NCBI GenBank assembly: GCA_903844735.1
Contig: CAIMUX010000025.1
Location: 1-57,970, forward strand
DNA from: Candidatus Eiseniibacteriota bacterium
Lineage (GTDB): Bacteria > Eisenbacteria > RBG-16-71-46 > CAIMUX01
Length of the DNA: 57,970 nt
Direction of reading: 5' to 3'
This document shows positions 17,747 to 26,492 of this stretch, piece after piece. Each line of letters opens with the position of its first letter. Within the stretch, counting starts at the first letter, position 1. The notes beneath the pieces are model-generated. The model was not told the DNA's origin. It did not search any database and saw only the letters and a program-made list of their open reading frames with translations. The position numbers and the translations under genes are program-made.

Positions 17747-18320
17747 GGGTATCTCCCGGGCAGACTCACTCCGAGTTCCACCACGCTGTGGGTACAGTAG
17801 CATAAGAAGGAACCCGTGGAGATGAAGTTTGGACTGAAAACCGACTTGCAGACGCCGAGGGATTCTAAGGTGTTGCGGCTTCGCAGCCAATCCAAGATGA
17901 AGAACTCCCCGGCCTCATCTTTGAGCATGTCGGTGAGCGAGAGGCAATCGCAGCGTTGCCGGAGAGTACGAGATCTCCATAGAACCTGGACCGCATTGTC
18001 ACGGTGGAGCGATACCCGTTGTCAGTCGATCTGACAGTCTCTTCCTGCCACCTCCCGGGCGCCGTTCGTTGAGAAGAAACGAGTTCCCACGTACCCAGGC
18101 GGGCCGCAGCCGAACGAGATGTCACCACGGGCGACACTTGTTGAGGTAGGCATCTTGCACCGATCCAAGGAATCGAGTCCCAGAGCCAAGTTAGTGTGTT
18201 GCATCTGAAGCTGTTACCTGGACTGCAGTTTTTCCCGTTCGTGGCTTGGCACAAAACCTGTGGCGCAGAACGAGTGGGTCTCGTGGGTCATGCAACTTGT
18301 GTCAAGTGGAGGATCGTTCG
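17747..18320. other. Divergent regulatory region between exosortase and PEP-CTERM genes
   Basis: This 574-base region has no convincing gene. It must hold the promoters for the exosortase operon (minus) and for the PEP-CTERM gene (plus). On the minus strand TTGGCTGCGAAGCCGCAA (17874-17891) has the GG-N10-GC geometry of a sigma-54 promoter, 128 bases before the exosortase start, but its -12 half is weak. Confidence 0.45.
18247..18261 (+). promoter_or_regulatory. Candidate sigma-54 promoter of the PEP-CTERM gene
   Basis: TGGCAC-N5-CTGT lies 60 nt before the start codon. The -24 half is perfect (TTGGCACA context), while the -12 half has GT where GC is expected. Sigma-54 activators (two in this window) make such a promoter plausible. 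Confidence 0.35.
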
Positions 18321-19052
18321 ATGAGGAAAATCGCAGCAGTCTTGGCTCTCTTGGTAGCTCTTGCCGCGTTTCCGGCAACGTCGCACGCGGTATTCGTGGA
18401 GTTTTTCGGTCAGGACCTTGGGTTGGGCGAGTATACGCCGCAGCTCAACCATCCGTTGGCGGACGCAGCTCAGACTTCGTTTCTCTCGAATCTGACCGGC
18501 GTAGGGACAGAATCGTTTGAGTCCTACGTGGCCGGTACGGGTGGTCCGCTCGGTATCAGCTTCCCGGGAGCCGGAACCGCGACCCTCGGTGGCAACGGTT
18601 CGGTCGCCTACGTTCCCGCCGGGACCACCAACAATTTCGGCCGCTACGCCACCTCGGGCACAAAGTACTGGGAGTCATCGGACCTCTTCTCCATTGATTT
18701 CTCAACCGCGATTTCGGCATTTGGATTCTACGGTGTCGACATTGGAGACTTTAACGGCCAATTGACGTTGACGGCGACGGATGGTGTCACTCACAGTTAC
18801 ACCATTCCGAACTCCACCAACATCGAAGGAGGCAGCGTCCTCTACTACGGCTTCTACGACACCGAAATTGCCTACACCAGGATCGAGTTCGGGAATACCG
18901 CGCCGGGCGTGGACTACTTCGCGTTCGACGACTTCACCATCGGCACCCTGGAGCAGGTGACCCCGGAGGTTCCGGAGCCCGCATCGATGTTGTTGCTCGG
19001 AGTTGTCCTTGGGGCCGGAGCCCTATTTGCCCGGAAGCGGAAGAACAGCTAA
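18321..19052 (+). CDS. PEP-CTERM sorting domain protein (exosortase substrate)
   Basis: A 243-residue exported protein. It has a signal peptide (MRKIAAVLALLVALAAFPAT, cleavage after SHA), a beta-rich body with FSIDFSTAISAFGFYGVDIG and DYFAFDDFTIG, as in small PEP-CTERM carbohydrate-binding-like proteins, and a C-terminal sorting signal: VPEPAS (217-222), a hydrophobic helix, then ARKRKNS. The start at 18321 has GGAGG 8 nt upstream. It is probably cut and surface-attached by the exosortase encoded 0.6 kb away and is the only PEP-CTERM gene in the window. Confidence 0.95.
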   Translation: MRKIAAVLALLVALAAFPATSHAVFVEFFGQDLGLGEYTPQLNHPLADAAQTSFLSNLTGVGTESFESYVAGTGGPLGISFPGAGTATLGGNGSVAYVPAGTTNNFGRYATSGTKYWESSDLFSIDFSTAISAFGFYGVDIGDFNGQLTLTATDGVTHSYTIPNSTNIEGGSVLYYGFYDTEIAYTRIEFGNTAPGVDYFAFDDFTIGTLEQVTPEVPEPASMLLLGVVLGAGALFARKRKNS

Positions 19053-19071
19053 ACGGTTCTTGTCCGCAATT

Positions 19072-19091
19072 GAGAGGTAGGGGTCCCTCTC
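19072..19091 (+). terminator. Weak hairpin after the PEP-CTERM gene
   Basis: GAGAGG, 8-nt spacer, CCTCTC starts 20 nt after the stop codon. There is no T-tract; the stem is short, so this is tentative. Confidence 0.3.
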
Positions 19092-19424
19092 TGATGCACG
19101 AGTCGGCTGTCGCCAGACAACGGAATCGTGCATCGGGGAGGGATCTCACGTTCAAGAGAAGTAGGGACCGTCGAATCTGGCGGTTTCATCCCGCCGTGTC
19201 CGAAGACTCGCTCGCATTCGAGTTTCCCGCTACGCCACGTGCCGGCAACTGCTTCAGCATTCCGCCGAGGCAATCTCCAACCTTCACCCGGCCCTCGCTC
19301 ACGGTCAAACCGCCACAGATCTCGGATTCACGGCCATGCCGACGATGTCCAAAGCCATTCGTCTTCGTTCCCTATCAAGAAACACCGTTTCATGGCTCGC
19401 GGAGCCGACGGTTGCGGCGGCATG

Positions 19425-19658
19425 GGCACTACTCCGAATCTCAGGTGATGGTCGAAGTGGTACCGATTCCGTTTCAACCGGGTGCGGGTGGGTCATCCGG
19501 CCGGGTCCCAATCGGATCTCCATTTCCCTCGAGGATGCGAGGCATGCGCCCGGGACGCGTCCGATGGACATGGCCCACGTTCGCGCCTGACGCTCTTCGC
19601 CGTCGATCCACGCACGGCCCTCCCTGTCTGTTTGGATGGGTTTGAGTTGGAGCGGTAG
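19425..19658 (+). pseudogene. Decayed copy of the C-terminal domain of the VanZ/carbohydrate-binding protein
   Basis: Translation around 19491-19590 gives VIRPGPNRISISLEDARHAP and DMAHVR, closely matching VIQPGSNRISIALDDVRRAP and DMTHIR of the intact gene at 25190-26197. A one-base deletion near 19588 then shifts the frame; the next frame continues as LTLFAVDP and LDGFELER and ends at the equivalent TAG (19658). Upstream of 19491 the similarity fades with several indels. The VanZ half is absent. The fragment is therefore a dead partial duplicate about 6.5 kb from its parent. The remaining bases 19092-19424 hold no recognisable gene. Confidence 0.8.
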
Positions 19659-19744
19659 GCTCAAGCTGGAGTATGATGGCGCGTGGGCGAAGTGTCGCCG
19701 GGAGGACCGGAGGCGGAAACACCCGCGGGATGGACGAGGCGGTC

Positions 19745-21190
19745 ATGGAGCATCGACACAGCATCCTAGTGGTTGACGATGATGAGTCGTTATGCCGGAA
19801 ATATCAGATGATTCTCACCGAGTTCGGGCACGCCGTGGACACGGCTCCCGACGCGGAGCGCGCGCTCCAGCAGGCCATCGCCTCCTTGCCCGATCTCATC
19901 ATCATGGACCTCGACCTCCCCGGCAGGAGCGGCCTGGAACTCGTGGGTGACCTGCAGGAGAGCGGCGTGGAAGCCACCATGGTCGTTCTCACGGGAACGG
20001 GCTCGATCCCCAGTGCGGTGGAGGCGATGCGCCACGGTGTCTTCCACTATCTCGAGAAGCCGGTCGAGACGAGTCTGCTGAGAGTGGTCGTCGAGAAGGG
20101 CCTCGAGCGGACCGCGTTGCGCCGGGAGGTTCTCGAACTTCGCCGGGAAGCTATGAAGACCGGGCGGCTCCAGGAGCTTGTCGGCCGCTCCCCCTGCATG
20201 CTCGAGCTCTACCGGTTGATCGACCAGGTTGCCCCGAGTAGCGCCGCCGTCCTGATTACAGGCGAGAGTGGGACTGGCAAGGACTTGGTGGCACGGACGT
20301 TGCATCGACTCAGCCCGCGCACCGCCCGCCCCTTCGTGGCCATCAATTGCGCGGCGATCCCCACGACACTCCTGGAGAGCGAAATCCTGGGTCACGAGAG
20401 AGGTGCATTCACCGGGGCAACCCTAGCCCGCGCCGGATGCTTCGAACAGGCGAATGGTGGCACTCTCTTTCTCGATGAGATCGGGGAGATGCCGGCGGAC
20501 CTGCAGAGCAAGCTGCATCGCGTGCTGGAAGACGGCAAGGTCCGGCGGGTCGGCGGAAACCGCGAGGTGACTGTCGACGTGCGGGTCGTGGCCGCGACCA
20601 ACGCTGATATCGGGCAGATGCTGGAGCAGGGCAAGTTGCGTCCCGACCTTTACTACCGGCTCAACGTCTTCCCGCTGCATGTCCCGCCGCTACGGGAACG
20701 GGTTGAGGACATTCCCACCCTGGCCGAGCATTTCCTGGAGCGATTTCGCGGAGAAAGCCGGGCACCCATCGCCGGTTTTTCGGAGGCGGCGCTCGACGTA
20801 CTGCGTGGGCAGACGTGGCCGGGCAATGTCCGAGAGCTGCGCAACGCCATCCACCGCGCGGTCATCCTCTGCTCGGGGGGAGAGATTCAGCCGGAGAATC
20901 TTCCCTTCGGCCTGCGGCAGAGAATCGCCGTGGCACCTGCGGGAGACGGCCAGATGGTGATCATTCCGGTCGGCGCATCGGCAGAGGAAGGCGAGAGGGC
21001 GCTCATCCTGGCGACACTCCGGGCCTGCGACGGCGACAAGCCGGCGGCGGCGAGGATTCTCGACTTGAGCTTGTCGACCCTGTACGCGCGCCTGCGCGGG
21101 TACGAGCAGGAGGAGACGGGCCGGCTGGGATACGTAGGACCGGTTGGTTCCAGCGGAGTCCTCGGATCGGCCCAAGAGCGGTTCGGCTGA
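19745..21190 (+). CDS. NtrC-type sigma-54-dependent response regulator
   Basis: A 481-residue regulator. The receiver domain has DDDE (11-14) and Asp55 in IIMDLDLPG. The AAA+ domain has GESGTGKD, an intact GAFTGA loop ([15 protein letters not shown]), FLDEIGE and the arginine-finger region [15 protein letters not shown] Fis-type HTH ([20 protein letters not shown]) ends the protein. I prefer the ATG at 19745, with GAGG 5 nt upstream; ATG 19730 is possible. The sensor kinase gene follows after 22 nt. Its position next to the PEP-CTERM gene suggests control of surface functions; targets are unknown. Confidence 0.92.
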   Translation: MEHRHSILVVDDDESLCRKYQMILTEFGHAVDTAPDAERALQQAIASLPDLIIMDLDLPGRSGLELVGDLQESGVEATMVVLTGTGSIPSAVEAMRHGVFHYLEKPVETSLLRVVVEKGLERTALRREVLELRREAMKTGRLQELVGRSPCMLELYRLIDQVAPSSAAVLITGESGTGKDLVARTLHRLSPRTARPFVAINCAAIPTTLLESEILGHERGAFTGATLARAGCFEQANGGTLFLDEIGEMPADLQSKLHRVLEDGKVRRVGGNREVTVDVRVVAATNADIGQMLEQGKLRPDLYYRLNVFPLHVPPLRERVEDIPTLAEHFLERFRGESRAPIAGFSEAALDVLRGQTWPGNVRELRNAIHRAVILCSGGEIQPENLPFGLRQRIAVAPAGDGQMVIIPVGASAEEGERALILATLRACDGDKPAAARILDLSLSTLYARLRGYEQEETGRLGYVGPVGSSGVLGSAQERFG

Positions 21191-21212
21191 GAAGCCTCAT
21201 CGGCGGATTACC

Positions 21213-22652
21213 ATGCGTTTTTCCTGGCTCACCCGGCCCGTGCTTGCGGTCCTCCTGTTGGCCATCGTGCTCGTCACGGTCTCCGGACTACTCGAGCTCG
21301 TCAGCGCGGTGCGCCTGGCCGCCTCACACGCGGTCGTGGAGACCGGGCTGGTCGCGGGGAGCGTGCAGCGCGAACTGACACGACGGGCGGCCGGAAGCCC
21401 GAGCGATTCATCCCAGGCCTTCAGCGACAGCGCCCGCATCCACGAGGCGCTCATGGATGGACTGGCCCGGGCGCCTTCGATCCTGTACGTCGCCGTACTC
21501 GACCCCACCGGTGTGGCGATCGCCCATACCCAGCCGGATCTGATCGGCACCGTACCGCCACAGCTTCCCCCCCTCCCGGATATCCGGACGTTTCCGCAGT
21601 CCGTGCGGATGCTCTGGAGCCTGTCGCGCACGCCCCAGACCTACCAGAAAGAGACCGCCCTCCTGCGGGGAGATCAGCTCTACGCGACGATCCGCGTGGC
21701 CATCGCCGGGTCTTTCCTCTGGGAGGCGGTCCGCGATGCCGCCTCGCGGGGGGGGATGACCGCTGGGATCGTGGTTTCCCTGGCGATGCTGGCGGGAATC
21801 CTCCTGACCCATCTGGCCACCGGCCGGGTCCGGATTCTCGAAGCCGGGATCGATGCCATCCGCGCGGGTCGCTTCACGGAACGGCTTCCCGAGTCGGGCC
21901 GTGACGAGTTCGCCCGCATGGCCCGGGGGTTGAATCTCCTCGGCGCCCAGTTCGATCAGTCGCGCGTGCTTGCGAGCCTGGGGGAGGCCGCTAGAGGCGT
22001 CGTTCACCAGATTAAGCACCAGCTCCAGACGGTTCTGATCGACCTCGAGGCGCTGCAGAAGGCGGACACGCTGCCTCCGGAGGATGTGCAGCACCTGGTC
22101 GATGACGCGACCCACGCGGTCCGAAAAATAAAACAGGCAACAATCGGCTACCTGGCGGTGGCCAAGGTGCAACCCTTGTCGCCGGTGTCATTGGGGATCA
22201 ACGAGATGGTGGGCGACCTCTGTGCGGAGCAGCGAACATCGGCGACCCTCGCCGGAGTGGAGCTTCTGCTTGAACAGGATCCGTTGTTGCCCGAGACTCT
22301 CGCTGATCCCGGTGTGCTGGGTCAGGCGGTCCGAAATCTCGTCTGCAATTCGCTGGAGGCGCTCTCGGGGCGAGAAGGGCGGATCACGGTCCGAACCGCT
22401 CGGGTCGGCGACCGGGCTCAGATTACCGTTGCCGACGACGGTCCCGGGATCGCCCCCGAAATCCTGAAGCGGGTCTTCGATACAGACTTCACCACGCGTC
22501 GCGACGGAAGCGGAATCGGTCTCGCCCTAGTCCGTCAGTCGGCCGAGATGCACGGAGGAAACGTCACCATCAACTCGACGGTCGGGAGCGGGACGGAGGT
22601 CACCCTCGATATCCCCCTGCGGGTCCCATCCGGACTTGAGTCCCGGACATGA
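21213..22652 (+). CDS. Sensor histidine kinase with periplasmic domain and HAMP
   Basis: A 479-residue kinase: TM1 (about 8-28), a periplasmic region of about 150 residues with the PAS/Cache-like stretch SILYVAVLDPTGVAIAHTQP, TM2 (GMTAGIVVSLAMLAGILLTH), a HAMP linker, a phosphoacceptor His in ARGVVHQIKHQLQ, and a HATPase with VRNLVCNSLEALSG, ADDGPGI and RDGSGIGLALV. It is the evident partner of the preceding NtrC-type regulator. Its stop codon overlaps the start of the following lipoprotein gene in ATGA. The ligand is unknown. Confidence 0.92.
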   Translation: MRFSWLTRPVLAVLLLAIVLVTVSGLLELVSAVRLAASHAVVETGLVAGSVQRELTRRAAGSPSDSSQAFSDSARIHEALMDGLARAPSILYVAVLDPTGVAIAHTQPDLIGTVPPQLPPLPDIRTFPQSVRMLWSLSRTPQTYQKETALLRGDQLYATIRVAIAGSFLWEAVRDAASRGGMTAGIVVSLAMLAGILLTHLATGRVRILEAGIDAIRAGRFTERLPESGRDEFARMARGLNLLGAQFDQSRVLASLGEAARGVVHQIKHQLQTVLIDLEALQKADTLPPEDVQHLVDDATHAVRKIKQATIGYLAVAKVQPLSPVSLGINEMVGDLCAEQRTSATLAGVELLLEQDPLLPETLADPGVLGQAVRNLVCNSLEALSGREGRITVRTARVGDRAQITVADDGPGIAPEILKRVFDTDFTTRRDGSGIGLALVRQSAEMHGGNVTINSTVGSGTEVTLDIPLRVPSGLESRT

Positions 22653-23215
22653 GGATTCGTCACCCGCGCGGCCGGGCTGTGATTTTCGTGCTCTGCGCCT
22701 GGTTCGCCTGCGCGGCCGGCGGGGCCGGGTGTGCGCATTTCCCACCCTGGAAGCGGGCCGCGCCCACGGCGCCGCTGGCGAACGCTCCCGCCGACACATC
22801 CGCAGTACTGACACCGAGTCCCACGGTGCCGGTACCCGTGGCGCCGGCCGGGGACAAACCGGTCAAACGGAGGCAGATCGAGAAAATCGTGGTGCCGGCA
22901 CCCAGCGATTCTCTACCGGCGCCGGCGGAACTAACTCCCGGCGATCCTTCGGTGGATCCCGTGATCTCCGTGGATCTTCCTCCGGAGGAGAAGGCGCGGC
23001 TGAGAGATACGATGCAGCGTGAACTGGAGCAGATCCGCGCCGTGGTGGAATCGGTCGACACCGGGCTCCTCTCTCCCGCGGGAGAAGAGACGCTGCGAAC
23101 CATTCAGGCACTGTTGAAGGCCTCCCGGGACGCCACGGATCGCGCCGAAATCTCGGAGGCCGCAGGCCTGGTCCACAAAGCCTGGATCCTGGCCGCGGGG
23201 ATATCCAAGCGTTGA
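22649..23215 (+). CDS. Small Pro/Ala-rich lipoprotein coupled to the kinase
   Basis: A 188-residue protein with a hydrophobic N-terminus (VIFVLCAWFACAAG) ending in GGAGC, a probable lipobox with Cys28. A Pro/Ala/Thr-rich linker (about 35-110) leads to a charged helical C-terminal domain (EEKARLRDTMQRELEQIRAV through AAGLVHKAWILAA). I do not recognise the family. The ATGA overlap with the histidine kinase implies linked translation and perhaps a role in sensing, as a periplasmic or outer-membrane-anchored accessory. Confidence 0.75.
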   Translation: MRIRHPRGRAVIFVLCAWFACAAGGAGCAHFPPWKRAAPTAPLANAPADTSAVLTPSPTVPVPVAPAGDKPVKRRQIEKIVVPAPSDSLPAPAELTPGDPSVDPVISVDLPPEEKARLRDTMQRELEQIRAVVESVDTGLLSPAGEETLRTIQALLKASRDATDRAEISEAAGLVHKAWILAAGISKR

Positions 23216-23480
23216 TGCCCTGTTACTGACTGGCCTCGTGCCACCAAACCCGAGACTGACTGTACTCACTCTTTCCTCCGACAGCATTTCATCGAATTTC
23301 CCACATACTGCAAGCCAGCAAGGGCATTCCGCAACTTTCTCGGCTCGACTGGACTTGGGAACGATTTGTGGCTTGGCCAAACCAGCCTCACATCCGTCCA
23401 CGATGAAAAGACTTAGAGAGACCTCGCACTAGAGCGTTTTCGAACTCGCGATGGGCACGAATCTGGAGCCACCCATCGCC

Positions 23481-24959
23481 ATGCGACACATCACCGCCAT
23501 CCCAGTGCTGGACCGGGGGGTCCCCAGGGTCGGCTTCGCTCTCAGCCCAGGCCGCCTGGGGAGGGGCAGGCGATCCCTGGTGGCGATCGGGCTTCTGGCC
23601 TTGCCGGCTCTCCTGGCTCTCTTGGCCATCCCGGTGACGCCGACGAGCGCCCACGCCGGCAACCCCGCCGCTTTCACCTCGCATCTCCTCGCTCCCGATC
23701 CCGAGTGGCAGGCGATGCGGGGCGCTCGTTCCGCGACCGGTCCCGGCCTGGCCGCTTCCCTCGGAAATCCGGCGGCCATTGGCTCGCTTTCCGGTGGGGC
23801 TGCTGCCTGCACGCACCTGCAGTGGGCGGGCGGCCTGGCTCGCGAGTGGGCCGGCGCCGGCCGGCCCATCGGGCATGGGATCGTGATGGCCTTCGATGCC
23901 GCGATTCTGCGCACTCCGGAACTCCCTGGCTATGATGTCGATGGAAACTCCACGACGCCGTTTCGGGCCTCGGAATGGAGCGCCGCCGTGCACGCGGCTC
24001 TACCCATCGGCCATGGGATCGGCGTCGGTGCCGGAACCAGGGTCTTTCGCCTGGAGGACGGAACCGAACCGCTCACCGGAACCGGCTTCTCCTTCGGGAT
24101 CCAGGCGCGCGACGCCGGCCGAACGCTTGGCCTCGCGCTGACGGACGCCGGGGCACCGATGAAAGGACCGCATGGTGCCTATGCGCTGCCAACTTGCTGG
24201 CGCGCCGGGCTAGAGCAGGAAATGGCAGGGGAGAAGGTGCTCCTGGCAGCTTCGATCGAGAGGGCGATTTCCGGGACCACGCACGGAGCACTCGGCGTGA
24301 TCATGCGCCCCGCTGCTTCCCTCGAACTCCTGGGCGGCCTGCTCATGCGAGGGAGTGACGAGGGCGAACCGCCGCTCGGATGGTCGGCCGGCGCTACGGT
24401 GTACCGGGGATCACTTGCCGTTTCCTATGCTTTCCGCCAGGAAGAGGCACTCGGTGTGACCCACATCGTCGGGCTGCGCATGAATCTCCGTGGCGCTCGG
24501 AGTGCCTCCCACACGATCCGTATCGATACTCCGTCGGCGCTGCCCCGGGCGGCGATGACCGAACGGACGACGACGGCGTTGGATCGACCGGAACCCACGA
24601 CGCCGATCGTCGTCACGGCAAACGCGTCCGCTCTCGAGAGATCTCTGGTACCCGATCTCTTGACTGCTCCGGCGGCCAAACCGCTAACCACGGTTGCGCC
24701 GAGATACGGCGTCTTCGGTGGGCGCTACCGGTCGGCTGCCGCCGCCGGACCGGAGGTGGCGCTGATCCGTCGCGAGGGATTTCCGGGTGCCCGGCCCGTG
24801 TCCAGCACCGAAGGTAGCTGGCGGGTGCAGGTTCTCGACTCCCCGACAGCGAGGGAAGCCGATGCTGCTGTCACCCGGCTGCGTGCTCGCGCGATTGTCG
24901 TCACCGCCGAGAGCCTTGACGTCTCTCTATCGCAGGCCGTGAGCCCGGCCCTTCCTTGA
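23481..24959 (+). CDS. PorV/PorQ-like outer-membrane beta-barrel protein
   Basis: A 492-residue protein with a long N-terminal basic region, a hydrophobic signal segment (SLVAIGLLALPALLALLAI) and probable cleavage after TSAHA. The body resembles PorV/PorQ-type barrels: GARSATGPGLAASLGNPAAIG near the start, then alternating glycine-rich strands such as GHGIGVGAGTRVF, GFSFGIQARD and LGLALTDAGAPM. The last 45 residues (GSWRVQVLDSPTAREADAAV) look like the first half of a SPOR domain. The start at 23481 is uncertain; the frame is open to an ATG at 23451. Role: probably an outer-membrane channel or scaffold; no partner is identified. Confidence 0.68.
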   Translation: MRHITAIPVLDRGVPRVGFALSPGRLGRGRRSLVAIGLLALPALLALLAIPVTPTSAHAGNPAAFTSHLLAPDPEWQAMRGARSATGPGLAASLGNPAAIGSLSGGAAACTHLQWAGGLAREWAGAGRPIGHGIVMAFDAAILRTPELPGYDVDGNSTTPFRASEWSAAVHAALPIGHGIGVGAGTRVFRLEDGTEPLTGTGFSFGIQARDAGRTLGLALTDAGAPMKGPHGAYALPTCWRAGLEQEMAGEKVLLAASIERAISGTTHGALGVIMRPAASLELLGGLLMRGSDEGEPPLGWSAGATVYRGSLAVSYAFRQEEALGVTHIVGLRMNLRGARSASHTIRIDTPSALPRAAMTERTTTALDRPEPTTPIVVTANASALERSLVPDLLTAPAAKPLTTVAPRYGVFGGRYRSAAAAGPEVALIRREGFPGARPVSSTEGSWRVQVLDSPTAREADAAVTRLRARAIVVTAESLDVSLSQAVSPALP

Positions 24960-25020
24960 TCTGCACGGCAAGATCTCTCGCCTGTCTGTTCCACGACCCC
25001 ATCCACGTGACTCGCCACAC

Positions 25021-25123
25021 CGTACGGCCGTATCTCGAATTCCCTGCTTGCCGCATTGTACAGCCGTATCTCAAATTCCCCGCTTGCCGCACCGTAGAAC
25101 CGTAGCCTAGATTCCCTACCCAC
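25021..25123. repeat. 36-bp tandem repeat, about three copies
   Basis: Units start at 25021, 25057 and 25093. The shared core is GTAC-GCCGTATCTC-AATTCCC-GCTTGCCGCA; copies 1 and 2 differ at few positions and the third is more divergent and incomplete. The array lies just upstream of the VanZ-like gene. Confidence 0.8.
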
Positions 25124-25189
25124 TCCCGGCGGGCAGGCCAGTTCTTCATTCCGGCTTGATTGCGGCATCGACAAACGAAGAGACGGCTC

Positions 25190-26197
25190 ATGATCGAACG
25201 GCGTACGGTGCACACTGCCCTCTCTCTCGGTATCGCAGCCGGCGTGATGGCGTTCGTACTCCTGGCGAACACGCCGGATTGGGGCATGCTCTGGTCCGCG
25301 GTGTTCGACGCCGGTCATGCGCCGCTATTTGGCCTGTTCGCGCTCATGGTCCTTCGGGCGGCCTCTGCCTGGGAAAACCCGAGGGCTGGGCAGACGGGAC
25401 CGCGTCGGATCCGAAACTACGTTCTGGCGCTTGGTGTTACCGTCGCGTTCGGCGGGCTGACCGAGATCCTACAGGGCCTCGGCTCTCGACATGCCGAGCT
25501 CTGGGACTTCATCCGCGATGTTCTTGGCGGCTCTGCCATTCTCCTTCTCGCGTTTGGGTTTGACCGGCGGGCAGACCCGCACCCCACTCACGGGCGCCTG
25601 CCTCGCGCTCAGGAGTGCTCGCTCCGGGTGATCCTGGCTTTCGTCGCGATGATCCTGCTGGCAGTCGCCTTTCTGCGTGTCACCACCGTGGCGATTGCCT
25701 ATTTGCGGAGGGACGCAATCTTTCCCCGGATTTGCGAGTTCGACGACCGTTGGCAAACCACATTGGTCGGGGTCCAAGACGCGGTCCTCACGAACGGCGA
25801 ACCACCGGCCGGTTGGGGTCGAGAGCTCTCGAACTTGGTCCGGCGCCTCACCTTCCTCCCGGCGCGGTACCCCGGCATGTCCATCCTGGAACCTCATCCG
25901 GATTGGACGGGCTACGAGCGCCTGGTGTTTCAGGTGTACTCAGAGGAACCGGCGCCTGTCGGTCTCGTGCTCAGGATCAACGATTCCCGTCACAACAACG
26001 CGTACGGGGACCGCTTCAACCGGACGCTGGTCATCCAACCAGGTTCCAACCGGATTTCGATCGCCCTCGATGACGTGCGGCGCGCGCCCACGACGCGTCT
26101 GATGGACATGACCCACATTCGCGGTCTGACGCTCTTCGCGGTCGATCCGCCGATGCCGTTCTCGGTTTACCTGGATGGGTTTCGGTTGGAGCGGTAG
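25190..26197 (+). CDS. VanZ-like membrane protein with C-terminal carbohydrate-binding-like domain
   Basis: A 335-residue protein. Residues 1-150 form a VanZ-like region with hydrophobic helices (ALSLGIAAGVMAFVLLANT, GHAPLFGLFALMVLRAA, ALGVTVAFGGLTEILQGLG) and the conserved acidic/His positions GHAPLF and ELWDFIRDVLGG. Another helix follows (VILAFVAMILLAVAFL). The outer part (about 175-335) looks like a galactose-binding/CBM11-type beta-sandwich (WTGYERLVFQVYSEEPAPVG, RFNRTLVIQPGSNRISIALD, VYLDGFRLER). Similar fusions occur near EPS and exosortase loci. A partial dead copy lies at 19425-19658. The start at ATG 25190 has a weak GAAGAG site. Confidence 0.82.
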   Translation: MIERRTVHTALSLGIAAGVMAFVLLANTPDWGMLWSAVFDAGHAPLFGLFALMVLRAASAWENPRAGQTGPRRIRNYVLALGVTVAFGGLTEILQGLGSRHAELWDFIRDVLGGSAILLLAFGFDRRADPHPTHGRLPRAQECSLRVILAFVAMILLAVAFLRVTTVAIAYLRRDAIFPRICEFDDRWQTTLVGVQDAVLTNGEPPAGWGRELSNLVRRLTFLPARYPGMSILEPHPDWTGYERLVFQVYSEEPAPVGLVLRINDSRHNNAYGDRFNRTLVIQPGSNRISIALDDVRRAPTTRLMDMTHIRGLTLFAVDPPMPFSVYLDGFRLER

Positions 26198-26492
26198 GGG
26201 CGGCCGATCCTGAGCATAGTCATCGTTCCTCCCTCCGGGATTCCCACGACCGGGTGCCCTTTGCTCGATGGGACATGGTGCCCGGTGCCTCCGGCAACCA
26301 CAATCCCTCGGGTTCCCCCACGGCTGTCAGGGCATCTGTGGGGGTGTTCTCGGTTTGCCTGGAATGGCTTCGGCCGGAGTCGCCCGCTGGTATCGGGGCA
26401 ACCGGTGGGGTATCTTTGCGCCCGCGGACCTGGGCCCGAGGCGCCGCGCCGAGACCCGGCGCCCCGGCCGCATGCAGAGGAGGGTCCCTGCC

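Noticed and set aside
17865-18254. 129-codon minus-strand frame upstream of xrtA
   Set aside because: It has no ribosome site, no domain and an odd composition (Ser/Cys/Thr-rich); it occupies the expected promoter region.
25021-25123. 36-bp repeat as a CRISPR array
   Set aside because: The units are contiguous without spacers, only about three copies exist, and no cas gene is nearby.
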